A program made the translations under genes and the position numbers. The notes under the pieces are model-generated. The model saw only the letters and a program-made list of their open reading frames with translations, was not told where the DNA came from and searched no databases. From Bretschneidera sinensis (taxonomy: Eukaryota; Streptophyta; Magnoliopsida; Brassicales; Akaniaceae), in the NCBI GenBank assembly GCA_023935145.1, contig CM043697.1:47406001-47470000 (forward strand): a stretch of 64,000 nucleotides of DNA. The letters are read 5' to 3'. Shown one piece after another: positions 1 to 11,800 of this stretch (positions are counted from its first letter, which is position 1; each line of letters starts with the position of its first letter).

Positions 1-189
1 ATTCCTATCAGGAATCATCTTAAACAAAGTTGGGTTTTCCCTCTCTGTGATAGTGAAACCTCTTTCAAGAATGGGTCTCCTAGCATGCATTAAACTAACA
101 TACCTCTCACTAGCATTAAAACTGAAAAATTTACTATCATCAAACTCTTGAGGCTATTTCCCCTTTTTTCTCTTAGTTTTAGGGGCCAC
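1..189 (-). pseudogene. Athila-type third ORF (env-like), N-terminal part, cut by window edge
   Basis: Read on the minus strand, a basic start (APKTKRKKGK) is followed by text resembling the downstream ORF of Athila Gypsy elements: FDDSKFFSFNASERYV, then HARRPILERGF. The usual ATG is GTG here, and an in-frame TAG lies at 154-156, so it is broken. It sits downstream of an integrase end (917-1302), which is the order expected for Athila. The product of this ORF in the family is called env-like, but its function is unproven. The rest lies left of the window. Confidence 0.55.
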
Positions 190-916
190 TTGAAACAAAT
201 TGCTCTAAGACGAGAACTAATTCAAATGCAACCACTCAAATATCACAAACCCACAACAAAGAGAAGGAAATCGACCTTACTTGATAAATAATCGGCCCAA
301 AGTTGGAGAGAACACCCACAAACTCAAAATCCTCTTGAAATCCTCTTAAAACCAAAGCTTTGTGGACAAATTTGCAGCAAAATCTTCAATTTAAGTGAAA
401 ATTTCCTCAAGGAATGTGTTAGAATCAAGAAAGAATGAGCAAAAAATGGATGCATAAGGATGGATTTAGAGAGAAGTTGAGAGAGAGTAGAAGAGTTGTT
501 GTTTTCTTTCAAAAAGAATGAAGAACAAAGAGGGGAAAATGGGTTTTTAAAAAGCTGGTCGCGACCTTGCGCCGCGACGCACACTTACCCATGCTGCGAC
601 GCTAAAACCTAACCCCCAATTTTGATGCACTGCATGCCATAGCGCACACTGGGCCATCTGAATCTGTGGAGTTTTGAGTGGGTGAGGTGCAGGGACTTTG
701 GGCCGCGGCTCACACTAGGCCTTCTTATTTGTGCTGAAAAGTAACAAATAAAAGGCATAAAAATATAAACTAAAATTAATAAAAATAAACCTAAAACTAA
801 AAATTAAATTAAATCAAAATTAAAATTAAAATAGATTTAACTAAAAACAAAAATTCTAAAATTAACAAAGACTTAACAAAATTAAAACTAATATACAATG
901 GAACTAAAATACCCGA
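190..916 (-). other. Athila spacer between pol and third ORF, non-coding
   Basis: No coding frame of note lies here. A GC-rich island at about 560-720 repeats GCGACGC/GCGCACAC-type motifs and stands out from AT-rich flanks. The 740-900 stretch is almost pure A/T on alternating AAATTAA-like text. Position and orientation fit the long untranslated spacer of an Athila-type element. Confidence 0.5.
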
Positions 917-1302
917 TTAAGAAGGATAAACCGGGGCCACCAAAGAGATCTCTTCGGGCCTATCTTTAACACGTTCATGTTCTAAGTAGAGCTTCAACCT
1001 TTGGCTATTAACTTGAAATGCACGACCGTCGGAAGGATCTTCAACCTCTACTACTCCATTGGAAAAAACACTCTTCACAACATAAGGTCCCTTCCATCAT
1101 GATCGTAATTTTTTCGGATGGAAGTGTAACCGCGAGTCATAAAGAAAAATTTATTATCTTGTTCAAAAAAAATTCGGAGCATTTTCTGATCATGCACTGC
1201 TTTCATTCTTGACTTTAAGTCCTTAGCATTATCATAAGCTTCATCCCTCAACTCCACAAGCTCACAAAGTTGTATTTTCCTTTCTTCACTGGACATCTTC
1301 AA
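917..1302 (-). pseudogene. Gypsy (Athila-type) integrase C-terminal fragment
   Basis: The minus strand reads IQLCELVELRDEAYDNAKDL and then KSRMKAVHDQKM, the typical integrase C-terminal helix of Athila/Tat Gypsy elements. A frameshift follows near 1130. The continuation in another frame resembles the barrel that ends these integrases (text like GPYVV, then NGVVEVEDPSDGRAFQVN), and a stop lies at 917-919. The catalytic core is absent because the LTR at 1335 begins just upstream. It is a remnant of an element into which the 1335-12117 element inserted, or of one it recombined with. Confidence 0.7.
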
Positions 1303-1334
1303 GTCATAGTTAAAATTTCGAATAGCCCAATATG

Positions 1335-2613
1335 TGTTGTGCGTTTATCTACCTAAATTAATAAGCAAATAATCGAACTTATTTTACTTGCAAGTGCACA
1401 AGGTCAATAGTAGCATAGTGTGCAAGTGCGAGATCATCTCCACAAAGATTGGTGAATTTCGATTTAGAATTAGTTTCGTAATAGAAAAATGATGGAAATA
1501 AATATTGAGTTTGGAATTAATAATAGTAAAAGTGTAGGGACTTGATATCCACCACCAATTATGTGACCACAATAAAACAATATGCCAATGCTTTAAAAAT
1601 GCTATGAATACCTAATGTTTGTCAACCTAAGGGCTTGGTCCACTCCTTAAGCTATTGATCTCCCTAAGCAATGAGTTAAGCATGGTGTATACTCTAACTC
1701 TTTTCTCTCTTAAGGGATTCAGCATGGTATCTACTGAGTTGTTCCTTAAGAGAGCATAAGATCTGTGGAAATCGATAACCACACGAGACCTAGGGCTTGG
1801 TCCGCTCTCGGTTTACCATGTTGATTAACTCAAGAATCCGGATAAGATATCTCTTGTTACTATTGTTAAACCCAGGACTCGGTCATCCAAATTGATTTAA
1901 CTAACTAATCCATACCACATGCATACGTTGATCAGACAGACAAATATGAGGAATTTAAATAAACACAGGCATTAATCAAGTTAAGAATCACAACATAAAT
2001 ATCACAAAGGTGCCAATATTGAATTATTGAATAAACATAATTAGGGCTTCAACTAAGCCCTTACTAAAAGTTTAGTTACACATAATAAAATAAAGGAAAG
2101 AAGAAACCCGAGAGAAGAGTCGTCAATTCGTCTCCCAAAGCTTCCACACTTCCGGCCTCCCTCTCCAAAGAGAAGATTAAAAGTAAAAGTAAACCTAACC
2201 TAAAACTAAATACTCCTCTTTCTGTGTTTACAAGCCTATTTATAAGGTTTAGGAAACCCTAATTTCCAAAATAAGAGCCGGAGACTTTTTTCCAAAAATG
2301 GCTCTGCCGCCTCTTTGTGCGTATACGCTCTATCACATGGGTCTGCGCTCAAGCACATGTGTGCGCTCGAGTGCTTGTGTGTACTCGAGTGCTTGTGCGC
2401 TCGATCACAAGAGAGGTGCACTCAAGCGCACCTTGCTGGTTTGCAGATCTTCACTTTTTATTCCTTAAAGCTCCAAAATGTCTTCTTTTCTTCAAAGACC
2501 TATGAAAAACACAAAAAACACAAAAATGAAGTAGAATCTACTAAAATAGATAAACAAATAGCCTAACAAGTGTAAATTAAGGGGCTTAAATATGATTGTT
2601 TAAGCACTTATCA
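1335..2613 (-). repeat. 3' LTR of outer Athila-like element
   Basis: The boundaries come from alignment with the related LTRs at 2928-4315 and 9086-10472. All begin TGTTGTG and end CACT(C/T)ATCA on the plus strand, which is TGAT...CACAACA in element orientation. Shared blocks include the CAAGTGCGAG motif near 1420 and the GTAAATTAA(A)GGGGC block near 2575. A short GC-rich minisatellite at about 2330-2410 repeats GCGCTCGAGTGCTTGTG-like units. No partner LTR is in the window. Confidence 0.7.
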
Positions 2614-2927
2614 CATCCCTAAACTTACATATTGCTAGTCTCTTAGCAATACAAAATGAAAGACTATATGAAAACAAAATCAAAGATAAATTCATTCTTC
2701 ATGATATCCAAAAATTTGTGTTGCACATAAAACCATGATGATTGTTCATGAGTAAGCTTATAATAAAAACACATTTTTACAATGAATAGGGATTTTAAAA
2801 GTTCATGTTACTTACACAAGGTTGGTTTAAGGCATCACAAGTTTGATTTGGTGTGTGGTGAATCAGCATATAAAAGATGAAGCTTCCAAATAATTCTAAT
2901 GTATAGTGTTTCGGTGTCCAAACCTTC

Positions 2928-4315
2928 TGTTGTGAGTTTTAATTTACTCACAAGCGCACGAGTCGTTTGCAATATAGCATTGTGCAAGTGCGAGGTCGAA
3001 TCCATAGGGAATTACGTTGTGAAAATATAAATTTATCTAAACTAACTTTATTTTAACCTAGTTCCGAATTTTGAATGATATTTTGGAAAACAAATTAAAA
3101 CTAAACTAAATTGATTTTAAAAAGTAATAATAAAAACACTAAGGTTTCTCAATCCACCCCGCCAAAGTTAAGCATATATCTCAATGTTCTAAAAGATAGC
3201 CTATCAAAAAATTTCATGAATCCAACTATAAGACAAAAAACAAAGAATATCCCAATTAAACCAAAAGCATCCAATGTATCCGCTCTTACCAAATCACAAA
3301 TGAAATCCAATTTAATCGAAAACAATTCGATGTATCCATCAGATGAAACACAAGGAATATCCAACATAACAATTTAAACTCAATCAATCACGAGATTAAC
3401 TCAAATAATTGACAGAACATTTATACTAAAAAATGTCAGATTTGTACAAGCAAATCTGAACTACTATGCCAAACAACGGTAGGGCTTCATCTTCAACCTT
3501 AGCTGAAGATTCTAGCCACTCATAATTATGAAACTACAATTCATAATAAAAGTGCTAAACATTAAACTAAAATAACTAAATAAAAAGAAATAAATAACTT
3601 TAGGAGAAATTCCACTCGCTGATGGGCGGCACTTCTCCTCATGGTAGCAAAGCCTTCGGGATCTACCAGAATGCTAGCAGACGTCTATCGATTAACACCA
3701 AAGTGGCCCAGGAATTGCACATTAAAGATGAAGTGAAGAAGGGCTTATATAGGGAAATATCACAAGTGCAATATGCTTCCAATCCGATGTGGGATACTGC
3801 AGATTCCAGTTTTTGCTCTTTGACCTTTGTCTACTAAAACTGCCATAACTTTCTCTAGAAAAATCATTTTATTGATCCGTAAAATTCCCTAGAAAATAGA
3901 CATCGGGATCTTTCTAAGCATATATGGTTCATCTCGTGGTTCTTCTTGAATCAATACAGTTAAATCCTCAAAAATAGCTGATCTGTCACGCTGAAATCAT
4001 GCACAATCTGACCTTTGTCTACTAAAACTGCCATAACTTTCTCTAGAAAAATCATTTTATTGATCCGTAAAATTCCCCAGAAAATAGACATCCGGATCTT
4101 TCCAAGCATATATGGCTTATCTTCTGATTCTTCCTAAATCAATACAGTTTAATCCTCAAAAATGGCTGATCCGCACGAGCAATTTTGCAATTTAGTGAAA
4201 CTTCTTTCCAAGCTCGTAAACCTGTAAAACAACGAAAACAACTCAAAGTAACAAATTCCTAAGCTAACAAATGTAAATTAAAAGGGCCAAAATATGCAAT
4301 AATTGGCACTCATCA
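2928..4315 (-). repeat. 3' LTR of inner Athila-like element
   Basis: A 1388-bp copy that aligns end to end with 9086-10472. It has TG...CA ends and carries an internal tandem duplication of about 188 bp (phase points 3822 and 4010) that is also in the partner LTR, so the duplication predates this insertion. A 72-codon minus-strand frame at 3149-3367 is kept in both LTRs, probably by LTR identity alone. Confidence 0.93.
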
Positions 4316-5597
4316 AATACCCCCAAACTTACAATTTGCTAGTCCCTTAGCAAAGCAAAATAATAAAAAAAAAAACCTAAATGAAAAACAAAGAACATCA
4401 AGATAAGTTCATCACTCATGGTATCCAAAAATTTAAGGAGCACACATCACCATGATATTCATTCATGAGCAAGCTTAAAAAGATAAACCCATCTTCGCAA
4501 TTAATAGAAAAGTTAAAATCTAATTACTTACAAAAGGCAGGTTAAGGCATCACAAGTCTGACACTGTGTAAAGTGAATTAGCATATAAAAATGAAGCTTC
4601 CAAGTGACTCCAATATGTAAGGTCTCCATGTCTCAAGATTCACCAAATTTCCCATCAGAATGAACAAAAATGCCATAGTTTTTATCTTTTTTTTATTTTT
4701 TATATAAAAGGCTCTGCTATGTTTAATTCCCTTAAGCTTTCTAATTGACGCATGTAGCGAGTGTTGAGTCAATGACTCTCAAACCAGATGGTTTTAGGGC
4801 ATTAGGTGTAAAGACACCCCTAAGGACTTACTAACTCGAGTCAAAAAGGCTACGAAATTAAACCAGCCTTAATACTACCAAACAAAATTTCACCTTTTGA
4901 TGTGAACACTCACTGCTTACTGAGGCAAGAGGTCCAGTTACTCAGCGGAAAGTTTATTGATAATGAATTTTTTATTATGTTTTTTTATGCCCAAGAGTTC
5001 ATCCAACAAGTCATCCAGTTTCAGTTAAGATAAGAAAAAAATACACATTAAAATCACGTGTCACACCTCACATAATTTGTGCTAATGTACTCGTGTTATA
5101 TTAGATCAAACATGTGAATTCTCAAAATGCCTAAAGTAAGTAATTAAATTTTAAAAATTTATCACCAGATCATGTGTTCAAAATGTTAAGCTCACCAATG
5201 ACATCACATCACAGAAAATGTTTAGATCAACCAAAATTTCACGATAACATGAGCATGCATTTATCTCTACGACGAAAAGACAACAAATTAGGACAAAGTG
5301 TGTGATGTGTCTCCCATACCCCCAAACTTAAATTACACATTGACCCCAATGTGTGACTAATATGGAAAGAGCTGACCTGAGATATGGAGAACTATCTGGA
5401 CCGGTATGGCTCATAATATACCCCAAAACTTGAACTGAAGTACACATTGTCCTTGAAAAATAAAAAAAACTGGAAAACAAAAAATATTGGAAACAAACAT
5501 TAATCATAAAAATGCAAAATAATAAATAAACAGAAATGATAAGCTGTGAGGTGCCTCCCATGAGCGCTAAGTTTAACGTCTTCAGCCATACCCAACA
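4316..5597 (-). other. 3' non-coding module of inner Athila-like element
   Basis: It starts next to the 3' LTR with a purine tract in element orientation (about 4316-4335, G-rich core GTTTGGGGGTAT), which would prime plus-strand synthesis. The rest is non-coding. It shares long blocks with the outer element at 2614-2927 and 10478-11640, for example the TTTTAGGGCATTAGGTGTAA block at 4791 and the CCCCAATGTGTGA block near 5345. Confidence 0.75.
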
Positions 5598-8500
5598 TTA
5601 GTAATCGTGCCCAACAAAATGCTCTGCCATCTGATCAATAAATGGGAATGAAAAATGATCAGGCCTAGTGGTAGCATTCAATTTACGGTAGCTGATACAC
5701 ACTCTCCAAATTGACTGAATACGAGTTGGAACCAACTCGTCGTCCTTATGCTGCACTACCGTTAATTCAGCACGTTTGGGCACAACATGAATCTGGCTCA
5801 CCCACTTGCTATCAGAGATGGGATAAATGATCCTTGCCTCTAACAGCTTAATATCTTCTGCCCTCACAACCTCTTGCATAGCAGGGTTGAGCCTTCTTTG
5901 TGGCTCCCTCGATGGCTCAGCATCCTCCTCCAAATATATCCTGTACGTCACCACCGAGGGGTTGATCCCCTTGATGTCCTCAATGGTCCAGCCTATAGCT
6001 TCCTTATGCTCTCTTAAGACGTCCAATAATTTCTCCTCTAGAGCATCACCCAGATCTGAAGGTATAATCACAGGCAAACTATCGACTGAACCTAGGAACT
6101 TATACTTAAGATTATCTGGTAAAGGCTTAAGTTCCTTCTTGGGGGTTTCAGGTGCGGCGGTCTCCTCCGTCTTATTGCTCTTCCGAGGAGGAGACTCTAA
6201 AATGGCATTCGCTTGCTCAAGTAATTTATCTAAATCCATATCCTCTCCAAATTGAGCAAAGCGTGCCTCTAGGGGGTCCTCAGTGCGGGAGTCATCCACA
6301 ATCTCCTCCGTCTTATTGCTCTCCCAAGGAGGAGACTCCAAAATGGCATTCACTTGCTCAAGTAATTTATCTAAATCCATATTCTCTCCAAATTGAGCAA
6401 AACATGCCTCCAGGGGGTCCTCAGTGCTTGATTTATTCACAGTCTCCTCAAGAATCTCCTCTATCAAGCATACATTTCTCACTTCATCATATTCATGTGG
6501 TTGCCTAGTGATATCAAAAATATTCAACTCCACTGTCATATTTCCAAAGGAGATCTTCATCACCCCTGTCCTACAATTTATCAGGGCATTAGCCGTGGCT
6601 AAGAATTATCGCCCTAGAATAATCGGTATTTGAATCCCTACATTCTGAACCGGCTCTGTGTCAAGCACAATAAAATCCACGGGGAAATAGAACTTATCCA
6701 CTTTTATCAAAACGTCCTCAACTATTCCCCGTGGTTTTTTCACTAACCTGTCAGCCAATTGAAGCGTAGTGGATGTGGGCTTCAATTCTCCTAACCCCAA
6801 CTGTAAATAGACTGAGTAGGGTAAAAGATTCACACTCACCCCTAGATCCAATAGAGCCCTCTCAATGTGGCTGACTCCTATCGTGCAAGAGATGGTAGGA
6901 CACCCCGGGTCCTTATACTTGATGGGTAGCTTACACTGAAGGATTGAGCTGACCTGCTCAGTCAAAAATGCCTTTTTTGGGACATTCGCCCTCTTTTTGA
7001 TAGTGACCAAGTCCTTTAGAAACTTGGCATATGATGGCATTTGATGGATGGCATCCAAAAATGGGATATTGATTTGGACTTGCTTGAATACCTCCAGAGT
7101 TTCCTCATACTTCCCTCATTTCTTCAGCGCCTGTAGTCTCTCGGGGTAAGGTGCTCTAGGTACAAATGACCTAGGAGGGTCCTTCTCAGTAGGTGTGGCT
7201 GTAGATGGCTCAGCATCTCTCTTCTCCGTGTTGCCACTTTCTTACCCTTGCTGCATAGCAGGGCTCTCTTCCACTCGATTGTCCACCTGTCTCCCAGACC
7301 TCAGTGTGACAATCGACTGTACTTGTTCTGCCCCGTGCGTAGGAGTTGATGAACTCTCAACCATATATTGTCCTTCCGGGTTGGGCACGGGCTGACTGGG
7401 GAACTTCCACTTCTCTCTCTCACCCAAATGACTTGCAATTTGTCCTATTTGACTCTCCGGCTTGGAAATTGCTTGGGTGTTTACCACTGTTGCACTCCAC
7501 ACATCACTCATATTTTGGCTAGTCGCCTTCATGAAATCCTTAAGGGTGTCCTCTAGCGACTATGAAACTGGTGCTGGTGTTTGAGTGGGTGCGTGGTAAG
7601 CAGGTGAAGGTACTAGATGGGTAGAACGACCATGATTAGGAATTTGTGGGGCAAATCCAAGAGGATATTGATTTTGAGCATGATGAGGGGCTTCTCCCTG
7701 ATTCATTGGTTGGTTTTGCCTCCATGAAAAATTTGGGTGGTTCTGCCACCCTGGATTGTACGTCTCGGAGTACAATCCATTTGACTGCCTTCGAAAGTCA
7801 TTGAAAGCATTTACTTGTTCCATAGGATACTCGGCACAAGCAGGCATTGATGGGTAATTCTGTGCTAGATGCATAGGACTAGCACAGATGGAACAGCTTT
7901 CAACATTGAATGTGTTGGCAGCATTGATGGATTGGCTCACAATGAGAGCGTCAATCTTCTTAGTGAGGGCATCTAACTTTATCCTCAAATCAGCATACTC
8001 CCTGACCTCATAGATGCCTCCCTTCTTAGGAGCACGAATGGACTTATCTCAACAGCTTGAAAAATCCCACTGCTGTGAGTTGTCGGACAACTTGTCCAAC
8101 GCCATATATGCTTCGTCTCCTGTCAGACTCAAGAATGCCCCCCTATGCATAGACTCGATCATGCTACGGTTGGGTTGAGTCAACCCTTGGTAGAAAAATA
8201 GTCTCCACTTCTCATAACCATGTGGAGGGCATCTGATCAGTAGCTCTTTGAAGCGCTCCCAACCCTCAGAAAAATTTTCATCCTCATCCTGAGTGAAAGA
8301 GCTGATCTCCTTTCGGCACTCATTCACTCTAGACATTGGGAAAAACTTATGATAAAATTTGGTAAGCAGGTTTTCCCAAGATGTAATAGACCCGGGCGTG
8401 TTGGAATCCAACCACGCCCTAGCTCTATCGTGAAGAGAAAAAGGAAAGAGTCGAAGATGGACTGACTCTTCAGAGAAGTTCTGGAATTTGAATGTGGCAC

Positions 8501-8861
8501 AAATGTCTTTGAACTTCTTCACATGGCTATAAGGATTTTCAAGATCTAAGCCATAGAATGAGGGTAAGAGTTGGATGACATGTGGCTTCAAGTCAAAGTG
8601 GGTGGCATTGGTTGGTGGAAACACTATGCAAGAGGATGAGTTAGTCACAACGGGTGCGAACAAGTCCCTAAGGGATGTAGTGGAGTCCACGTTCCAAGCT
8701 CTAGGTTGCTCTACATGTTCAGGATGGTTTGCATTCCTATAATTCTCTGTCATCTCAACAGTCTCTCTCTCAACTAGCGCTCTTTTCTGTCTCCTAAGAG
8801 TTCTTTCTAAGTCGGGATCTAAATGTATCAGATCTAAGTCCAAGGATCTCTGACCAAGCAT
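5598..8861 (-). pseudogene. Athila-like gag-protease-partial RT polyprotein, five nonsense codons, no frameshift
   Basis: One minus-strand frame runs the full 3.26 kb and is broken only by stops at 8049, 7560, 7242, 7116 and 6606. Domains in order: the gag capsid-like region (HLRLFPFSLHDRARAWLDS near 8440); a zinc knuckle reading CSICASPMHLAQNY, in which the last Cys is Tyr; a retropepsin region near 6850 (ALLDLGVSVNLLPYSVY), in which the catalytic Asp-Ser/Thr-Gly motif reads DLG; a linker with a 47-residue duplication; and the RT N-terminus (WRVCISYRKLN). The frame ends at AEHFVGHDY, just before the RT palm would begin, and joins non-coding sequence. Four of the five stops need one C-to-T or G-to-A change. 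The start at 8861 is the first ATG after the PBS. Confidence 0.85.
6161..6442 (-). repeat. 141-bp (47-residue) tandem duplication in the Athila-like linker
   Basis: Two in-frame copies start at 6161 and 6302 on the plus strand. Both encode text like TEDPLEA(C/R)FAQFGE, MDLDKLLEQ, NAILESPP. The copies differ at several residues, so the duplication is not very recent. Confidence 0.85.
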
Positions 8862-9060
8862 ACACCAACAGAAAAAGCACTAAAGTAAACTAACCAGCAG
8901 AAACTTGCAGAATAAAATAAAATAACTGCACAAACAGCAAACACACTACTCACAAAATTAGCCAACAAAAAATTTTAAAATAATATTTTTTTTTTTTTGG
9001 ATAACTAACTAGTAGAAAAATAAAATCAATTCAGACCAAAAATTTTCACAAACCAAACAA

Positions 9061-9079
9061 CTCCCTGGCAACGGCGCCA
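9061..9079 (-). promoter_or_regulatory. Primer-binding site, tRNA-Asp type
   Basis: The plus strand reads CTCCCTGGCAACGGCGCCA. This matches the 3' end of plant tRNA-Asp (GUC) apart from about one base. It lies 6 bp inside the 5' LTR. tRNA-Asp priming is characteristic of Athila-lineage Gypsy elements. Confidence 0.88.
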
Positions 9080-9085
9080 AAAACT

Positions 9086-10472
9086 TGTTGTGAGTTTTAA
9101 TTTACTCGCAAGCGCACGAGTCGTTTGCAATATAGCGTTGTGTAAGTGCGAGGTCGAATCCACAGGGAATTGCGTTGTGAAAATATAAATTTATCTAAAC
9201 TAACTTTATTTTAACCTAGTTCTGAATTTTGAATGATATTTTGGAAAACAAATTAAAACTAAAATAAATTGATTTTAAAAACTAATAATAAAAACATTAA
9301 GGTTTCTGAATCCACCCCGCCAAAGTTAAGCATATATCCTAATGTTCTAAAAGATAGCCTATCAAAAAATTCCATGAATCCAACTATAAGACAAAAAACA
9401 AAGAATATCCCAATTAAACCAAAAGCATCCAATGTATCCGCTCTTAACAAATCACAAAAGAAATCCAATTTAATCGAAAACAATTCGATGTATCCATCAG
9501 ATGAAACACAAGGAATATCCAACAGAACAATTTAAACTCAATCAATCACAAGATTAACTCAAATAATTGACAAAACATTTATACTAAAAAATGTCAGATT
9601 TGTACAAGCAAATCTGAACTACTATGTCAAACAACGGCAGGGCTTCATCTTCAACCTTAGCTGAAGATTCTAGTCACTCATAATTATGAAACTACAATTC
9701 ATAATAAAAGTGCTAAACATTAAACTAAAACAACTAAATAAAAAGAAATAAATAACTTTACATGGGAGAAATTCCACTCGCTGATGGGCGGTGCTTCCCC
9801 TCGTGGTAGCAAAGCCTTCGGGATCCACCAGAATAATAGCAAACGTCCACCGGTTAACACCAAAGTGGCCCAGGAATTGCATAGATGAAGTGAAGAAGGG
9901 CTTATATAGGGAAATATCACAAGTGCAATATGCTTCCAATCCGATGTGGGATACTGCAGATTCCAGTTTTTGCTCTTTGACCTTTGTCTACTAAAACTGC
10001 CATAACTTTCTCTAGAAAAATCATTTTATTGATCCGTAAATTTCTCAGAAAATAGACATCGGGATCTTTCCAAGCATATATGGCTCATCTCGTGGTTATT
10101 CTTGAATCAATACAATTAAATACTCAAAAATGGCTGATCTGTCACGCTGAAATCATGCACAACCTGACCTTTGTCTACTAAAACTGCCATAACTTTCTCT
10201 AAAAAAATCATTTTATTGATCCGTAAAATTCTCCAGAAAATAGACATCCGGATATTTCCAAGAATATATGGCTCATATTCTGGTTCTTCCTAAATCAATA
10301 CAGTTTAATCTTCAAAAATGGCTGATCTGCACGAGCAATTTTGGCAATTTAGTGAAACTTTTTTCCAAGCTTGTAAACCTGTAAGACAACGAAAACGACT
10401 CAAAGTAACAAATTTCTAAGCTAACAAATGTAAATTAAAAGGGCTAAAATATGCAATATTTGGCACTCATCA
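9086..10472 (-). repeat. 5' LTR of inner Athila-like element
   Basis: A 1387-bp LTR with TG/CA ends, partner of 2928-4315, with the PBS immediately inside and the CCTTC duplication immediately outside. The same internal duplication of about 188 bp is present. Confidence 0.93.
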
Positions 10473-10477
10473 CCTTC

Positions 10478-11800
10478 ATCGAATTCTTTATCAAACAGAA
10501 CAATAATGGCACAGTTTTTACTTCTTTTCTTTTTTCTTTCACCGTGATATTTTTGCCATGTTGAGTTCCATTAAGCTTTCTAATTGACCCTTGTAATGAA
10601 TGTTTAGCCAATGACTCCCAAACCAGATGGTTTTAGGGCATTAGGTGTAAAGACACCTCTAAGGACTTACTAACACGAGTCAAAAAGGCTACGGAACTAA
10701 CATGTCTTAATGCTGCCAAGTGAAATTCTCACCTTTTGAGGTGAACACTCACTGCTTACTGAGGCAAGAGGTCTAGTTACTCAGTGAAAATTTTTATGAT
10801 CATTAAATGCTTAATTCCCACCTTTTGACGTGAACACTCACTGCTTACTGAAGCAAAAGGTCCAGTTACTCAGTGGAAAGTTTATTTTATGATCATTAGG
10901 AGCATTTTATTTTCTCTTTTTACATGATGGACATTTTTCTTTATTTTTCTATGCCAAAGTGTTCATCTAACAAGTTATTCGATTACAGTTAGGTCATGGA
11001 AACATACACATAAAAATTATATGTCATACCCCACACAATTATGTGCTAATGTGCTCATGTCAGATTTAGATCAAACTTGTGAATTTTTAAGTTCCTTGAG
11101 GTAGGTAATTAAACTTTTAAAATTCTTATTACTAGACTATGTGTTATAGATTTTAAGCTTACTGATGAAGTTTTATCATAATATTTTTAAATCAACCAAA
11201 ATTTTCAAAACAATATGAACATACATTTATCTTTTTAATAATAAAAAAAAAACTGGGACAAAGTGTGTGAATGTGCTTCCCATACCCCCAAATTGAAATC
11301 ACGCATTGTCCCCAATGTGTGAATATCATGAAAAGATCTAACATGGGAGATGGAGAGCTAGCTGGACAGGTATGGCTCATAGCACACCCCTAAACTTGAA
11401 CTGTAGTACACGTTGTCCCTAAAATAACAAAAACTAAAGTAATACTGGAAAGCAAAGAGAAACTAAAATTAAATAGTAAAAGAAATATGAAAAACAATAA
11501 AAATAAAAGAATAAGCTGCGGAGTGCCTCCTATGAGCGCTAAGTTTTAAGTCTTTAGCCAGACTATTGTGGGTTGCGTCCCATAAGCGCAAAGTTTTACG
11601 TCTTTAGCCAGACGCTCTTATTCCCTCCTAGAAAAGCATGAGCTGAGTGCACTTACAACTACTTCAATGCCAAATTTGGTGCTTGGATGCTTCGGAGAGG
11701 TCTCAAGGATGTTATCAGTAACATCTGCTGATTCTGGCTCAATAGTGGCTCTTGTGAAACCATGGGTGAGGGTGGACTCAAATGGATTAAGGTGATGGAC
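10478..11800 (-). other. 3' non-coding module of outer Athila-like element
   Basis: Continuation of 2614-2927 after the nested insertion. It shares the GCATTAGGTGTAAAGACACC and CCCCAATGTGTGA blocks with the inner element. An 89-bp tandem duplication has phase points 10731 and 10820 (GTGAACACTCACTGCTTACT in each copy); the inner element has one copy. No coding frame. Confidence 0.7.

Larger units (their letters stand above)
2928..10472 (-). mobile_element. Athila-like Gypsy element (inner), both LTRs and TSD, pol deleted
   Basis: This is a complete insertion read on the minus strand: 5' LTR 9086-10472, tRNA-Asp PBS 9061-9079, gag to partial RT 8861-5598, a 3' non-coding module, and 3' LTR 2928-4315. 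It is flanked by CCTTC at 2923-2927 and at 10473-10477, a perfect 5-bp target duplication that proves insertion into the outer element. Most of RT, all RNase H and all integrase are missing, so it needed proteins from elsewhere to move. In the first roughly 620 bp of the two LTRs I counted about 21 differences by eye, so the insertion is moderately old. Confidence 0.92.

Noticed and set aside
2315..2566. Cys-rich 83-codon frame on the plus strand
   Set aside because: It lies in an LTR and its Cys pattern comes from a GCGCTCGAGTGCTTGTG minisatellite; no family match.
5827..6508. Two plus-strand frames of 142 and 118 codons
   Set aside because: Antisense shadows of the Athila linker and its duplication.
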